Assembly: GCF_000419605.1 (NCBI RefSeq)
Contig: NZ_ATTI01000001.1
Location: 781,501 to 845,500, forward strand
From: Sphingomonas phyllosphaerae 5.2
GTDB taxonomy: Bacteria > Pseudomonadota > Alphaproteobacteria > Sphingomonadales > Sphingomonadaceae
DNA: 64,000 nucleotides
Direction of reading: 5' to 3'
Numbering within the stretch: the stretch's first letter is position 1; every line of letters starts with the position of its first letter. Under the pieces are notes generated by a model that was not told the DNA's origin, did no database searches, and was given only the letters and a program-made list of their open reading frames with translations. Positions 1 to 8,907 of the stretch are shown in pieces. Made by a program: the position numbers and the translations under genes.

Positions 1-1116
1 CGGCGCGATGATTCCGGCGCGCGCGCACGCGGCCTCACGGATGCGGCGCAGCCCAGCGCGCAGCGTCGGCGGCACGTCGATCGGCAGGTGCTCTCCCGGC
101 GTTCCCAGCAACAGCGCGCGCGCATCGGGATGATCCGTCAGCGGGCCGTTTTCCAGGTGACGGTAGATGTCATCCAGCAACCCGGCGACGTGCCCGTCGG
201 TCCCGCGCTGCAACAACGCATGCGCGGCCAGAATGCTGAGCCACGGGTTGTGATATTCGCCCGCCAGCAGTTGCTCCATCCGCTCGCTGCCGAACATCAC
301 GCGTTCGGCATCGCCGCCGGCAAGCGCGGCGAGCACCGCATCTGCGGCGAGCGCCTCGTCGCCGCCCGGCTGGAATCCCGCCCCCAGCGGCGCCATGTGC
401 AGCGACAGCGTCGCGAAATCGGGCGGACCGTCGCATCGCAGGAAGACGTGCGTTTCCAGCCCGGCGCACAGATACAGCGGCTGGTAACGACAGCGCGATG
501 TGTCCTCGACCCGCGGCAACGGCGCGCGCAGCACATAATAACCGGGGTGGAGGTCGAACGCGCAGCGCCACATGCGCCGCGGCACGACCCTCAGCCCCGC
601 CTCGGGATCGGCCAGCGTGACGACGATCTCGCCCTGCGCGTCCAGCAGCGCGACGTCGAGGTCGAAGTCGCGCGCAATCTCGCCATCGGGCACCGCGGCG
701 GCGGTCGCGAACAGCAACAGCCGCGTATCGCTGTTCTGGCGCGGCGCGCGCGTGCTGGCCAGCGCCGCCGCGTGCGACAGCCTGTCGTTGGTTTCCGGCC
801 CCGGCGCGGCGGCTGGCAGCGGCATGGCCGTGTCGAGGGTCAGCCCGGTCCAGCTGCCGCGTTCCAGCGTGGCGACGCCGTCCTCTGGCGCGACCACCCA
901 TTGCGCGGCGACATGCCCGTTCAGCGAGACGCGCACCTCGTACAGCCCCGGCGGCACCGCGATCTCGATCCGGCCCCTAAAGGGATCGTCGTCGACCGGC
1001 GCCACCTTCCCGATGTCGGTGACCGGGCGCAGATCGTTGTCGATCACCGCGACCGACGCCGACCAGTGCGGCACGTCAACGACGATCCGCGACAGGTCAG
1101 GGGAGGTGGAGTTCAT
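1..1116 (-). CDS. Uncharacterised protein, last gene of a protease operon (3' partial)
   Basis: An open frame starts at an ATG (complement 1114-1116) and stays open for 372 codons to the window edge, so the C-terminus is missing. The N-terminus reads MNSTSPDLSRIVVDVP. I see no signal peptide, membrane segment or catalytic motif. The first 70 residues look like a beta-sandwich with a turn ending LYEVRVSLNGH, and the rest is Ala/Leu-rich and may be helical. The start lies 20 bp inside the caspase-like gene, so the two are translationally coupled. I do not recognise the family. The context suggests a partner or substrate of the caspase-like peptidase, which is inference only. Confidence 0.75.
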   Translation of the reverse strand, partial: MNSTSPDLSRIVVDVPHWSASVAVIDNDLRPVTDIGKVAPVDDDPFRGRIEIAVPPGLYEVRVSLNGHVAAQWVVAPEDGVATLERGSWTGLTLDTAMPLPAAAPGPETNDRLSHAAALASTRAPRQNSDTRLLLFATAAAVPDGEIARDFDLDVALLDAQGEIVVTLADPEAGLRVVPRRMWRCAFDLHPGYYVLRAPLPRVEDTSRCRYQPLYLCAGLETHVFLRCDGPPDFATLSLHMAPLGAGFQPGGDEALAADAVLAALAGGDAERVMFGSERMEQLLAGEYHNPWLSILAAHALLQRGTDGHVAGLLDDIYRHLENGPLTDHPDARALLLGTPGEHLPIDVPPTLRAGLRRIREAACARAGIIAP

Positions 1117-2131
1117 ACGGCTCCGACATCTGGCTGGGATCGAGGATCGACTGCCAGCCAAGATCGTCGGTCATCAACTGGTGGCGGGTATTCGCCGCGA
1201 TAACGATCGGTGGCAGCGCAGCATTCGCGACCGCCGGACCGAGCACGCGCAGGTTCCGCGTTTTGGGGTTGAGCAATTGCAGCGTCTTGCCGGCGGTCTG
1301 CGGCCCGACCACGATTGTCAGCGTCAGTTCGGGGATCGCCGGCAGCGTGCGCAGCGTCATCGGGGTGCCGGTCATCACCCATGGTTCGACTTTCTGGTTG
1401 AACTGCGTGTTCTCCGCCACTCGCGCCATGACGTAACGCTGGAGCGACTCGGTGGTGATGCAATTGCCGGTCGCCGGATCGACCGCGCCGGGCGCACCGT
1501 TCAGCCCCTCCAGCAAAGCATCGGTCATCAGGCCGCGTTCGTTGTCGCGATCGGTCTCCTCGAAGCTCTTGCCGCCGTGGCCCGACCCCATCAGCGCGAA
1601 GTAGTTGATCTGCTCGTCGATCGCGTTCTGGAATAATTGCACGGGCTTGTAGGGCAGGCCGATGGTCTCGACGCTCTGTTCCTCGCGGCAGCAATCCAGG
1701 AACAGGATCACCTCGTCGAAGAGCCGAGTGCGGGTGAAATAGTCCAGCCACTTGCCGACGCCGAAACACTGATATTCGATGCGGTTGATCCCGGCATTGG
1801 CCGGCAGCAACGCCACCTCCAGACAGTTCGGCCCCAGCCCGTGCCCGGCGTAGTAGACGTACAGCCGACTGCCCTTGCGCGCGCCCTGCCGTGGGCCAAG
1901 GCTGTCGACCGCCTGCAGGATGTCGTCGTTGGTCGGGGTGCCGTCGCCCTCGCCGGCGACGAGGTGGATGTTTTCCGGCGGCACCTGCGCCACGTCCTCC
2001 AGCCAGCGGCAGAAGCGCGCGGCGTCGCGGCGCGGGCTTTTGAGCGGCGTGTATTCGCGGTAATGCTCGATCCCCACCACCAGCGCATGCTGCGTTGTCG
2101 GGTCCATGACCGCGGCGCCCGCCGTCGTCAC
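1097..2131 (-). CDS. Caspase-fold (peptidase C14 / metacaspase-like) protein
   Basis: The protein has 344 residues and carries a caspase-like cysteine peptidase domain in its first ~200. A first strand HALVVGIEHY lies near residue 15. The catalytic His is in YYAGHG (H97) and the catalytic Cys in LDCCRE (C147/C148). The C-terminal ~100 residues form a separate beta-rich tail of unknown role. No signal peptide is seen, so it probably acts in the cytoplasm. It starts at a GTG overlapping the previous stop by 4 bp (an internal ATG at 2107 is the alternative) and overlaps the next gene by 20 bp, showing coupled translation. Family members cleave after basic or acidic residues and often act in regulated cell death or conflict systems. 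The substrate here is unknown. Confidence 0.88.
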   Translation of the reverse strand: MTTAGAAVMDPTTQHALVVGIEHYREYTPLKSPRRDAARFCRWLEDVAQVPPENIHLVAGEGDGTPTNDDILQAVDSLGPRQGARKGSRLYVYYAGHGLGPNCLEVALLPANAGINRIEYQCFGVGKWLDYFTRTRLFDEVILFLDCCREEQSVETIGLPYKPVQLFQNAIDEQINYFALMGSGHGGKSFEETDRDNERGLMTDALLEGLNGAPGAVDPATGNCITTESLQRYVMARVAENTQFNQKVEPWVMTGTPMTLRTLPAIPELTLTIVVGPQTAGKTLQLLNPKTRNLRVLGPAVANAALPPIVIAANTRHQLMTDDLGWQSILDPSQMSEPYELHLP

Positions 2132-2430
2132 TGCACGCGCACCAGCACCGGGCGGCCGCCCGCGGTCGCCGCGACGCGCTCGCGGCTGTGCAGGCGGCCG
2201 ATCGAGGCGCGCACCGAATAGCGTTCGCCAGCGACCGGATCGGCGCAGTTGATGGCGAACGGAATGCGGTCCGCAACGCCGCTGCGGTGCGCCAGACCTT
2301 TTATCTCAACCCACGCGACCGCCACGGCGGGCGCATCGGCGCGGCGCGCATCCTCGATCGTGACGGTCGCGGTCGCGCCGTCGAACGAACCGGCATCGGC
2401 GTCGATCAGCAACATGCCCGTCACCCTCAC
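2128..2430 (-). CDS. Small YbaY-like (lipoprotein-chaperone fold) beta-barrel protein
   Basis: The 100-residue product resembles the YbaY/YscW-type domain: a strand VTGMLLI, the block TVTIEDARRADAPA, then IPFAINC and RYSVRASIG, the usual alternating pattern of that small beta-barrel. Unlike classical YbaY it has no lipobox or signal peptide, so it would be cytoplasmic or part of a larger assembly. The GTG start overlaps the astacin stop by 4 bp, and its own stop overlaps the caspase start by 4 bp. It is therefore an integral, coupled member of the protease operon. A scaffold or chaperone role for one of its protease neighbours is inference. Confidence 0.65.
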   Translation of the reverse strand: MRVTGMLLIDADAGSFDGATATVTIEDARRADAPAVAVAWVEIKGLAHRSGVADRIPFAINCADPVAGERYSVRASIGRLHSRERVAATAGGRPVLVRVQ

Positions 2431-4313
2431 GCTTTCCCGACCGCACCGGGATAGATCGCCGCGATCGCCGCGATGTCGCCGGCGCTCAGCCCGTTGCGCT
2501 GCCCTATGCTCTCGCCTGCGGTGGTGACGATCGTATCAGCGCCGGTGGTTGAAAAGGCGCGCGACGAATAATGCATGACCGACCCGAAGTCGTAGCTGCC
2601 GAGATCCATGCCGTCGTCGATATGCTTGTCGAAATTGTGCCGGTTCTCCGGCGCGACCAGATCGAGGTTGATCGTGACGAAATGGTCGCGGTCGCCGCGA
2701 CTCTGTTCGTGCCACAGGCCCAGCGCGTGGCCGATCTCGTGCACCGCCGATCCCGTGGTGCAGGTGGGCGAGAAGGACACCTCCTGCATGCCGCCCTGCC
2801 GCCCGACGAACGACCAGCTGGAGCCGAGCCGGCAATAATGGGCGTAGTCCTTCTCGTCGGTGCGGCGGCGGAAGCGGACGCCGGTGTGCTCCTCCCAATG
2901 CGCCATCGCCGATTGCGCGAGGTCGAGCGCATCGGCGTCGGCATCCCACACCAGCACCGCGCTCGGCCAGCGATACTCATCGCCGCGGATCGCAATCCCG
3001 CGCGAACCTGGCGAGCCCACGCGATAGAGCGCGATGTCGCCTTCAAAAATGCCCAGCCCGTCGCGTTCGTTGACGGTCACTTCCTTGTTGCGGCCATAGG
3101 GATTGTTCTTTTCCGGCACGCGGATCGTGGCGGCGGTGGCGACCCCACCGCCTATATGGGTGTCCGGCGCAAGGTCGAGATCGGGCGCGTCCGCATCGGC
3201 CTGCGGTTGCGGCGGGGTCGGGGGTGCTGGCGGTTGCGGCGGCGCGGGTGGCTGGGGTGGCGCGGCGGCGATCGCCGGCGGCCGCAGCTCCTCGCGACGG
3301 ATATTCAGCAATAACGCGGCATGCTGCTGCTCCAGCCGCGCACGCGCCACGCCGCTCACGCCCGCGATCTGCGCGTCCAGCGCCTCGGCCTGCGCACGGT
3401 AGCGCATATCGGACGCGAGCCGGATACCCTCCATCAGTGTATCGACCGATGCGGTCGCGCCGTCCTTCATTTGGAAGAAGCGTTGCAGGATCGCCGAACT
3501 GGCGACGGTCGCGGCGAAATCGGCCAGTTGCGGCCGTTCGCGGCCGTCCAGGCTGATGATCACATAGGGATCGTCGCCGGCGTAGAGCGTGCCGTCCGCC
3601 GCGACCAGCCCGGTGCCGTCGACATAGCGGTGTGTGCCCGCGAGCGTCGGATTGTGGCTCAGCACGCGGAAGTCGGCGGTGGCGATGCGGCCGCCGGGCA
3701 CGTCGAAGTTGATCGATTCCGTGATCGAGAACGCGGGCCGCCCGTCGAACAGTCCGTCGCCGAGATCGCCCGCCAGCCGCGCCACCTCCCCTGCGCCCAG
3801 CAGCAGCCCGGCGTGTGGCAGCATCAGCGGCACCCCAGCCAGCGCCTTCAGCGACTGGCCGATCGTGCGGACGAAGTCGCCGGGGAAGCTGTCCACCGCG
3901 AATTCGATCGACAGCGTCAGGCTGTCGGTCAGCACCGCGGGCGAATAGGCGACTATGTCGGTGCCCTCGTCGAACGCGCTGCCGCGCAGGTGGCTGCGCG
4001 CGCTCACCTCCTTGCAGATCAGGTTCAGCGCGCGGGCGCTGGCGGCGAAGGCGGCGAAATCCTTGACGCCCGATACCAGCGCCACGTCCTTGTCGCCGCC
4101 GAACAGCCCGCCGCCCTTGGGAAAGCGGCCGGTGTAGACGTGGCGGATCTGGATCGTCAGCGGACGGCCCTGACCGATCGGGGTGAACGCGCCGACCGCC
4201 GGCGCGACATCCTCGTCCGCCGCCGGGATCGCGGCCGCGCCGGCGCCACGCCCACGCCCACGCAGATCGGCCTCGGTCAGCAATTCGTCGTCCATGATGC
4301 GGTACACGGCCAT
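2427..4313 (-). CDS. Astacin-family (M12A) zinc metalloprotease with large N-terminal region
   Basis: The 628-residue protein has an astacin catalytic domain at its C-terminus. The extended zinc motif HEIGHALGLWHEQSRGDRD begins at residue 525, and the Met-turn SVMHYS follows about 50 residues later. The first ~340 residues are unlike known propeptides that I can name. A Pro-rich linker (repeated PPQPPAP units, about residues 345-370) joins the halves. No signal peptide is evident, odd for a family whose members are mostly secreted. The ATG at 4313 has GGGGAACG just upstream and lies 13 bp after the cytochrome stop. It sits in an operon with a caspase-like peptidase, so two proteases of different classes are co-expressed. 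Confidence 0.9.
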   Translation of the reverse strand: MAVYRIMDDELLTEADLRGRGRGAGAAAIPAADEDVAPAVGAFTPIGQGRPLTIQIRHVYTGRFPKGGGLFGGDKDVALVSGVKDFAAFAASARALNLICKEVSARSHLRGSAFDEGTDIVAYSPAVLTDSLTLSIEFAVDSFPGDFVRTIGQSLKALAGVPLMLPHAGLLLGAGEVARLAGDLGDGLFDGRPAFSITESINFDVPGGRIATADFRVLSHNPTLAGTHRYVDGTGLVAADGTLYAGDDPYVIISLDGRERPQLADFAATVASSAILQRFFQMKDGATASVDTLMEGIRLASDMRYRAQAEALDAQIAGVSGVARARLEQQHAALLLNIRREELRPPAIAAAPPQPPAPPQPPAPPTPPQPQADADAPDLDLAPDTHIGGGVATAATIRVPEKNNPYGRNKEVTVNERDGLGIFEGDIALYRVGSPGSRGIAIRGDEYRWPSAVLVWDADADALDLAQSAMAHWEEHTGVRFRRRTDEKDYAHYCRLGSSWSFVGRQGGMQEVSFSPTCTTGSAVHEIGHALGLWHEQSRGDRDHFVTINLDLVAPENRHNFDKHIDDGMDLGSYDFGSVMHYSSRAFSTTGADTIVTTAGESIGQRNGLSAGDIAAIAAIYPGAVGKA

Positions 4314-4326
4314 GATCGTTCCCCGC

Positions 4327-6168
4327 TCAGAGCGTCTTCATATATTCCACCAGCGCGCGGCGATCGGCGTTGCTCATCGTCGACGTGCCGTAATCGTGGC
4401 CGGTGTTGGCGTTGCCCGCGACCGGCTTGCCGGCGTCGTCGACCGTGCGGAAGGCGAAGCCGCCGCTGTCCATCGTGGCGTAGCCGACGCGGTCGAGATC
4501 GTAGCGGCGCGTGCCGAGCCGGAACGTCTTCGGGCGTTGCTCGGCGGGCAGCAGCAGGTCGTACAGCGTCGGCACCGATCCGTTGTGCAGATACGGCGCG
4601 GTCGCCCAGATGCCGTCCAGCGGCCGCGCCTTGTAGGCGAGCAGCGCATTGTCGGTACGCAGGCACAGCGCGCGCCGCGCCAATTTCGCCGCGCCGGGCA
4701 CGGCGCCTTCCTCATCCGACTGGATCACCAGCGGCGGGCGACGCAAGCCGGCGAAATTGCCCAGCGCGACCGCAACGATATCGCCTTTCTTCGCCGCCAG
4801 CGCGCCCTTCACCGTCGCGGTCAGCAACGTCACCACCGGCGCGCGATCACCGATCGGGACGCCCGAGACGAAGCCGTCGCGCGTGCCGTGCAGCTTGCCC
4901 GCCGGCCCATCGTAGCTCCACGCGTTGCATGCCATCCAGATGTCGGTCTGGTTCTCCGGCCGGGTGGTGCGGAACGGCACCATCACCTCGGTCGGCTCGC
5001 CGGGGCGTTGCAGATCGGATGTCCGGTGGCATTCGGCGCAGGCGCCGCGGAACAGGCCGGCACCACGTGTCGCCAGCGCGGTGTCGATGGGCCGTGCGGC
5101 GACGGGCCACGCGGGCGGGCGCAGGCGGGCGACCACCGCCTCCAGTCGGTCGAGGTTGGGGACGTTCAGGCTGGAGCCGAAGCCGCGCAGCCGCTGTCCG
5201 GGCGCGCCCGCGGGCAGCACGCTCGCTTCGCCGAACACGCCCAGCACCTCGCCGGCGTTGCGGCCCAGCGCGCCATATTCCAGGCTGCCGCCCGCGATCG
5301 CGACGCGCGCATTTTCCGCCACGCCATTCCACTGCACCTTCTTCTGGTGCTGGATGTTCCACAGGAACGGATAGCTGACCGGCGCATCGGACGCGTTGGG
5401 CGCCGGATCGGGCGCGCCCGCGAACATTTGCACCTTGTTATAGATGTGCCCGAACGCGTCGACGCGCGCGAACCCGGCGGTGCCGGTGGTGTCGCCCGCG
5501 GTCTGCGCCGCCGGCCGGTTGAGCTGCTCGGTGCGGCGCTGCCAGTCGATCAGCCGGTCGACCGCATCGCCCAGCATCGCCCGGTTACCCAGCGTATCAC
5601 GCCGCGCGGTCAGCACCGCCTTCGCGAAGCGGTCCCATTTCGCCGGATCGGCACGCGTCGCCGCGAGTGCCGCATCCATCGCGGCGACGAAGGCGTCATA
5701 GTCGCCCAGGCCCGGTCCGCCGTCGACGCGCACGCGCTGTCCGCCGACCTCCAGTTCGGCGGTGTGGCAGGCGGCGCAGTTCAGCCCGACCCAGCGTTCG
5801 GCGTTCCGCCCGCCGTTCTGCGCCGCGTACCAGCGTAGCTTCGTCACGATCAGCGCATCGTCCGGCTGCTGATCGATCGCGAAGCCGATCGGCAGCCGCG
5901 AGTTGCGACCGGGCGGGGCGGGGATATAGCCGAACCCGGCGAGATTGTCCTCCGCGGCGAATTTGGCGGTCGACCCCGCCTGTTCCAGCGCGGCGAACCA
6001 CGTCTCGGGCATCATCCGCGAGCCCTGCGTGCCCCAGTACCAGCCCTCGCGTTCGGCCGCGCTCAGCGCGTCGGCGGGTGCGGCCGACGTCCGGACCTGG
6101 CTGTCGACGACGCATGCGCCGACCGACGCCGCCACCGCACCGATCAGTGTCGCCACCCCCATTCGCAT
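4327..6168 (-). CDS. Di-heme cytochrome c, RoxA/MauG-like, probable lipoprotein
   Basis: The 613-residue protein has two c-type heme motifs, CAACH at 131-135 and CAECH at 377-381, and the conserved C-terminal block NGSVPTLYDLLLP typical of di-heme cytochrome c peroxidase-like proteins including rubber oxygenase RoxA relatives. The N-terminus is hydrophobic and ends SVGAC, a plausible lipobox, so it is likely exported and lipid-anchored in the periplasm or outer membrane. A redox or oxygenase function on an unidentified substrate is likely. It is the first gene of the minus-strand operon, 13 bp ahead of the astacin gene. The start has GGGAGACGG as ribosome-binding site. RoxA-like identity is by motif order only. 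Confidence 0.82.
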   Translation of the reverse strand: MRMGVATLIGAVAASVGACVVDSQVRTSAAPADALSAAEREGWYWGTQGSRMMPETWFAALEQAGSTAKFAAEDNLAGFGYIPAPPGRNSRLPIGFAIDQQPDDALIVTKLRWYAAQNGGRNAERWVGLNCAACHTAELEVGGQRVRVDGGPGLGDYDAFVAAMDAALAATRADPAKWDRFAKAVLTARRDTLGNRAMLGDAVDRLIDWQRRTEQLNRPAAQTAGDTTGTAGFARVDAFGHIYNKVQMFAGAPDPAPNASDAPVSYPFLWNIQHQKKVQWNGVAENARVAIAGGSLEYGALGRNAGEVLGVFGEASVLPAGAPGQRLRGFGSSLNVPNLDRLEAVVARLRPPAWPVAARPIDTALATRGAGLFRGACAECHRTSDLQRPGEPTEVMVPFRTTRPENQTDIWMACNAWSYDGPAGKLHGTRDGFVSGVPIGDRAPVVTLLTATVKGALAAKKGDIVAVALGNFAGLRRPPLVIQSDEEGAVPGAAKLARRALCLRTDNALLAYKARPLDGIWATAPYLHNGSVPTLYDLLLPAEQRPKTFRLGTRRYDLDRVGYATMDSGGFAFRTVDDAGKPVAGNANTGHDYGTSTMSNADRRALVEYMKTL

Positions 6169-6343
6169 CGTCCGTCTCCCCGCCGCGGTCCGGCTCCCGT
6201 GGCCGTGGCCAGCGTGTCACGCGGGTCGTCGCGCCGGAAGCCGGTCGAACGGTCCCCCGCCATTTGGGGGATAGGCGCAGGCACGGGGTCCGTGGCCAAC
6301 TACGCCGCGCGGGAGCAATACGACCCGCCCGGGGGGAGGATTG

Positions 6344-6550
6344 GTGGACGGGGTCGGGTCGTTGCTGTTGGGTCTGGTCGGCGGATGGACGGCGTTCATG
6401 CCCGCGCAGCGTACGACGACCTGCCTGCGCCCGGTTCTAATCTGGTCGCTCGTTCTCCTCCCGGTCGGGTGGTGGATGACGGCGCTGCTCGCCCCGCGGG
6501 CGGGCTGGCGGCCGGCGGCACGGCGCAGTTGCTGCTGCGCGGCGCGTTGA
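6344..6550 (+). CDS. Small hypothetical membrane protein
   Basis: The 68-residue frame starts at GTG 6344, chosen because GGAGG at 6335-6339 is properly spaced; a TTG at 6341 would be too close. Two hydrophobic stretches, LLLGLVGGW and VLIWSLVLLPVGWWMTALL, suggest one or two membrane helices. The tail is Arg/Cys-rich. It lies 16 bp upstream of another membrane protein gene and divergent from the cytochrome operon. No family recognised; the frame could be fortuitous in such GC-rich DNA. Confidence 0.42.
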   Translation: MDGVGSLLLGLVGGWTAFMPAQRTTTCLRPVLIWSLVLLPVGWWMTALLAPRAGWRPAARRSCCCAAR

Positions 6551-6566
6551 AGGGAAGGGCAAGGGC

Positions 6567-6968
6567 ATGACGATGACCGAGGCGGGGGCGCTCGGGTTCG
6601 GGCTGATGGTGGGGTGGTTCCTGTATTTCGTGAATCGCTATCGCACCGGCGAGGCGTCGTTCACCGACATCACCACGATCATCGGCGCGGTAGGTGGCGC
6701 GGCGGTGACGCGGCTGTTCGCGACACGCGGCACGCTGTTCGGCGCTTACGGCATTGGGCTGGCGCTCGGCTTCTTCTCCTATCTTTTCATGCTGATCGTG
6801 CTGGTTGCGATCTCGAAGAATTTCGACGCCGATTACTTCCTCGACGGCCGCCGCCGCGTGGTCGGCGCGCGCGACGTCATTCCCGACGGCGTGCGTCGCG
6901 CGACGATCGCCGCCGACGAGGACACGCTCCCGGCACCACCGCCGCGCGGGCCGACCCACGCCACCTGA
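6567..6968 (+). CDS. Hypothetical integral membrane protein
   Basis: The 133-residue product has an N-terminal helix (ALGFGLMVGWFLYFV), a short loop with NRYRTG, a Gly-rich helix around IIGAVGGAAV, and a longer hydrophobic stretch ending FMLIVLVAISKNFD. It then has an acidic and Pro-rich cytoplasmic tail. AAGGG precedes the ATG. The frame and residue composition are convincing, but I do not recognise the family. It may be co-transcribed with the small membrane protein upstream and the broken peptidoglycan-binding gene downstream. Confidence 0.75.
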   Translation: MTMTEAGALGFGLMVGWFLYFVNRYRTGEASFTDITTIIGAVGGAAVTRLFATRGTLFGAYGIGLALGFFSYLFMLIVLVAISKNFDADYFLDGRRRVVGARDVIPDGVRRATIAADEDTLPAPPPRGPTHAT

Positions 6969-6997
6969 CCACGTACCATCGAGGGGGATTTGACGAC

Positions 6998-8676
6998 ATG
7001 ACGGGCACGCCGTTCGCGGCATCGCACCGCGTCCGCCTCGCCGATATCGATCATCAGCGGATGCGCTGCACCCTGGGCAATGGAACCGCGCGGAACGGAC
7101 GATCGCGTTGTTCCCCGGCTCCACCGTGCCCGCGCAGCGCGCCGTCGCCACCGTGAAGGCGACGAACGGCATCGGCGCCAACATGCTGTTGCTGGGGCGC
7201 TATCGCTATCAGAAGGGGGGCACAAGGCCGGCTCCCCGAACAGCCACCGCGCCTTTCGCCAGGCGATGTTCTTTCCCGTGTGGCGCACGCGCCACGATCT
7301 TGACTTCGATGTGGCGGACGACATCGACCTGGGCCAGACCGCCGAAACGTTCGTGTTCGGCAACCTCCATTGCGCCTTCGCGGACAATGTCGACCGGCCT
7401 GGTTTCTCTAGCAACGGCTGTCAGGTGGTCAGCGGCGCACCGCGCTCAGCGCGCCGCGGCAACGCGCCCGAAACCGGGCTGTGGGCGCGCTTCATCGGCA
7501 ACGCCTATGACGGCGTGCCGGCGCAATCGGCCTTCACCTATCTGCTGTTCACCGGCACCGAGGCCGCGGCGGCGGCGGACGATACAACCGGCACGATGGC
7601 GCGCACACTGCGCTTCGGCTCGTCGGGCGATCAGGTGCGCAGGGCGCAAGAGGCGCTGCAGGGCAAGGGCTTCGACTTCCTCGAACCCGATTCCACCTAT
7701 GGCCGCGACACGTTGCGCGCGGTGATCGCGTTCCAGCGGCGCGAGTTCGGCGCCAGCAGCGCCGACGGCGTGGTCGGCCCCAACACCGCCGGCGCGCTCG
7801 GGCTGGACTGGGCGCCGGTCACCGTCGCCGCGGCCGCCGCACCGCGCCCCGTCGCGGACGACGAGGGGTCGGGTGTACCGGCCGACTGGATCGCGGCGGG
7901 GGTGGCGATCACGCCGGGGTTCGAGGTCGCGGGCGATCCGTGAAAGGGCCTGTCGGTCGATTGCGACGGCATGGGCGTATCGTGCGGGGCGCTGCAATGG
8001 AACATCGGGCAGGGCTCGCTGCAACCGGTGGTCGTCGCGGTCGGCGAGCGCGGGGTGCGCGCGGCGATGCCGCAACGGGGCGCGGTCATGTGGCGCGCCT
8101 GCAATGCGCCGGTCGTCGCCGGGCTGAAGATTATCCGCGCGTGGCAGCCGGGTGGCAAACTGCCCGCGCCGACCCGCGCGGAACTGGTCGCGCTGATGGG
8201 ATCGGACACGATGCGCCGGCAACAGCACGACCGCATCGCGGTGGTCGCGGCGCGCCCGTTAATCGCCGCGACGCGCTGGCGCCCTCGGCCGAGCGCGGCG
8301 CGGCGATCAAGCGCGTGTTCCTATGGTTCTTCGATCTGGTGACCCAGAACGGCGGGCTGGAAGGGATCGTGTTCGACGACGTGCGCACCTTCATCCAGCG
8401 CAACGGCGAGGCGAAGGCCGACGACGTGGTGTGCGAATTCCTCGCCGGCGTCACTGGCGGCTCCGGCCACGTCAAGGATGCGGCTTGCGCCGCGCAATTG
8501 TGGCGCGGGGGTAGGCGGGCGACGGTCGGCTGGAATCGTTGGTGCATAGCTATTTCCGTTCCAATACCGCCGACGCGAAATGGCGCCACGTCGTGCTCAA
8601 CCGCAAGGGGACGGTGGCGATGGGCAAGGGCTGGGGCAACGGCAGCTCGCACGACTGCAGCCGCTTCGGCATCTGA
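6998..8676 (+). pseudogene. Broken gene for a peptidoglycan-binding-domain protein
   Basis: A long protein can be followed only by changing frame several times. It begins MTGTPFAASHRVRL at 6998, shifts near 7080 to a frame reading NRAERTIALFPGSTVP, shifts again near 7217, and then carries a PG_binding_1 domain (GSSGDQVRRAQEAL, then YGRDTLRAVIAFQRRE) around 7610-7800. An in-frame TGA at 7941-7943 stands where Trp is plausible (GDP-stop-KGLSVDCDGMG). The frame shifts again near 8265 (IKRVFLWFFDLVTQNGG) and near 8510, before ending CSRFGI-stop at 8674-8676. At least four frameshifts and one nonsense codon make it inactive unless the assembly is faulty. The intact form would be a large secreted or cell-wall-associated protein. 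Confidence 0.8.
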
Positions 8677-8907
8677 ACCACAAACGCCTCGGCGCGGTTG
8701 GGCGCCTGGCCGCTAACTGTAATCCTTTACCCTTCCGCCGAGGCGTGAAGAGGCGTATGTCTGTGCGCAGGGCTTACTTCGGCGCGCGCGGCAACGGCCG
8801 TCGCCACCGTAGATCCGCGTTCCCGAGCCGTCGCGCCCCGTAAAGAACGGGTGTTTGGGTGCGTGCGCTCGTCGTCGCTGGTTGATGTGATGCGATCGGG
8901 GAGGGGC

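Noticed and set aside
3321..5378. Long plus-strand open frame (about 685 codons) opposite the astacin and cytochrome genes
   Set aside because: It is Arg/Ala-rich with no motif or start site, and the opposite strand carries clear catalytic motifs; it is a GC-rich shadow frame.
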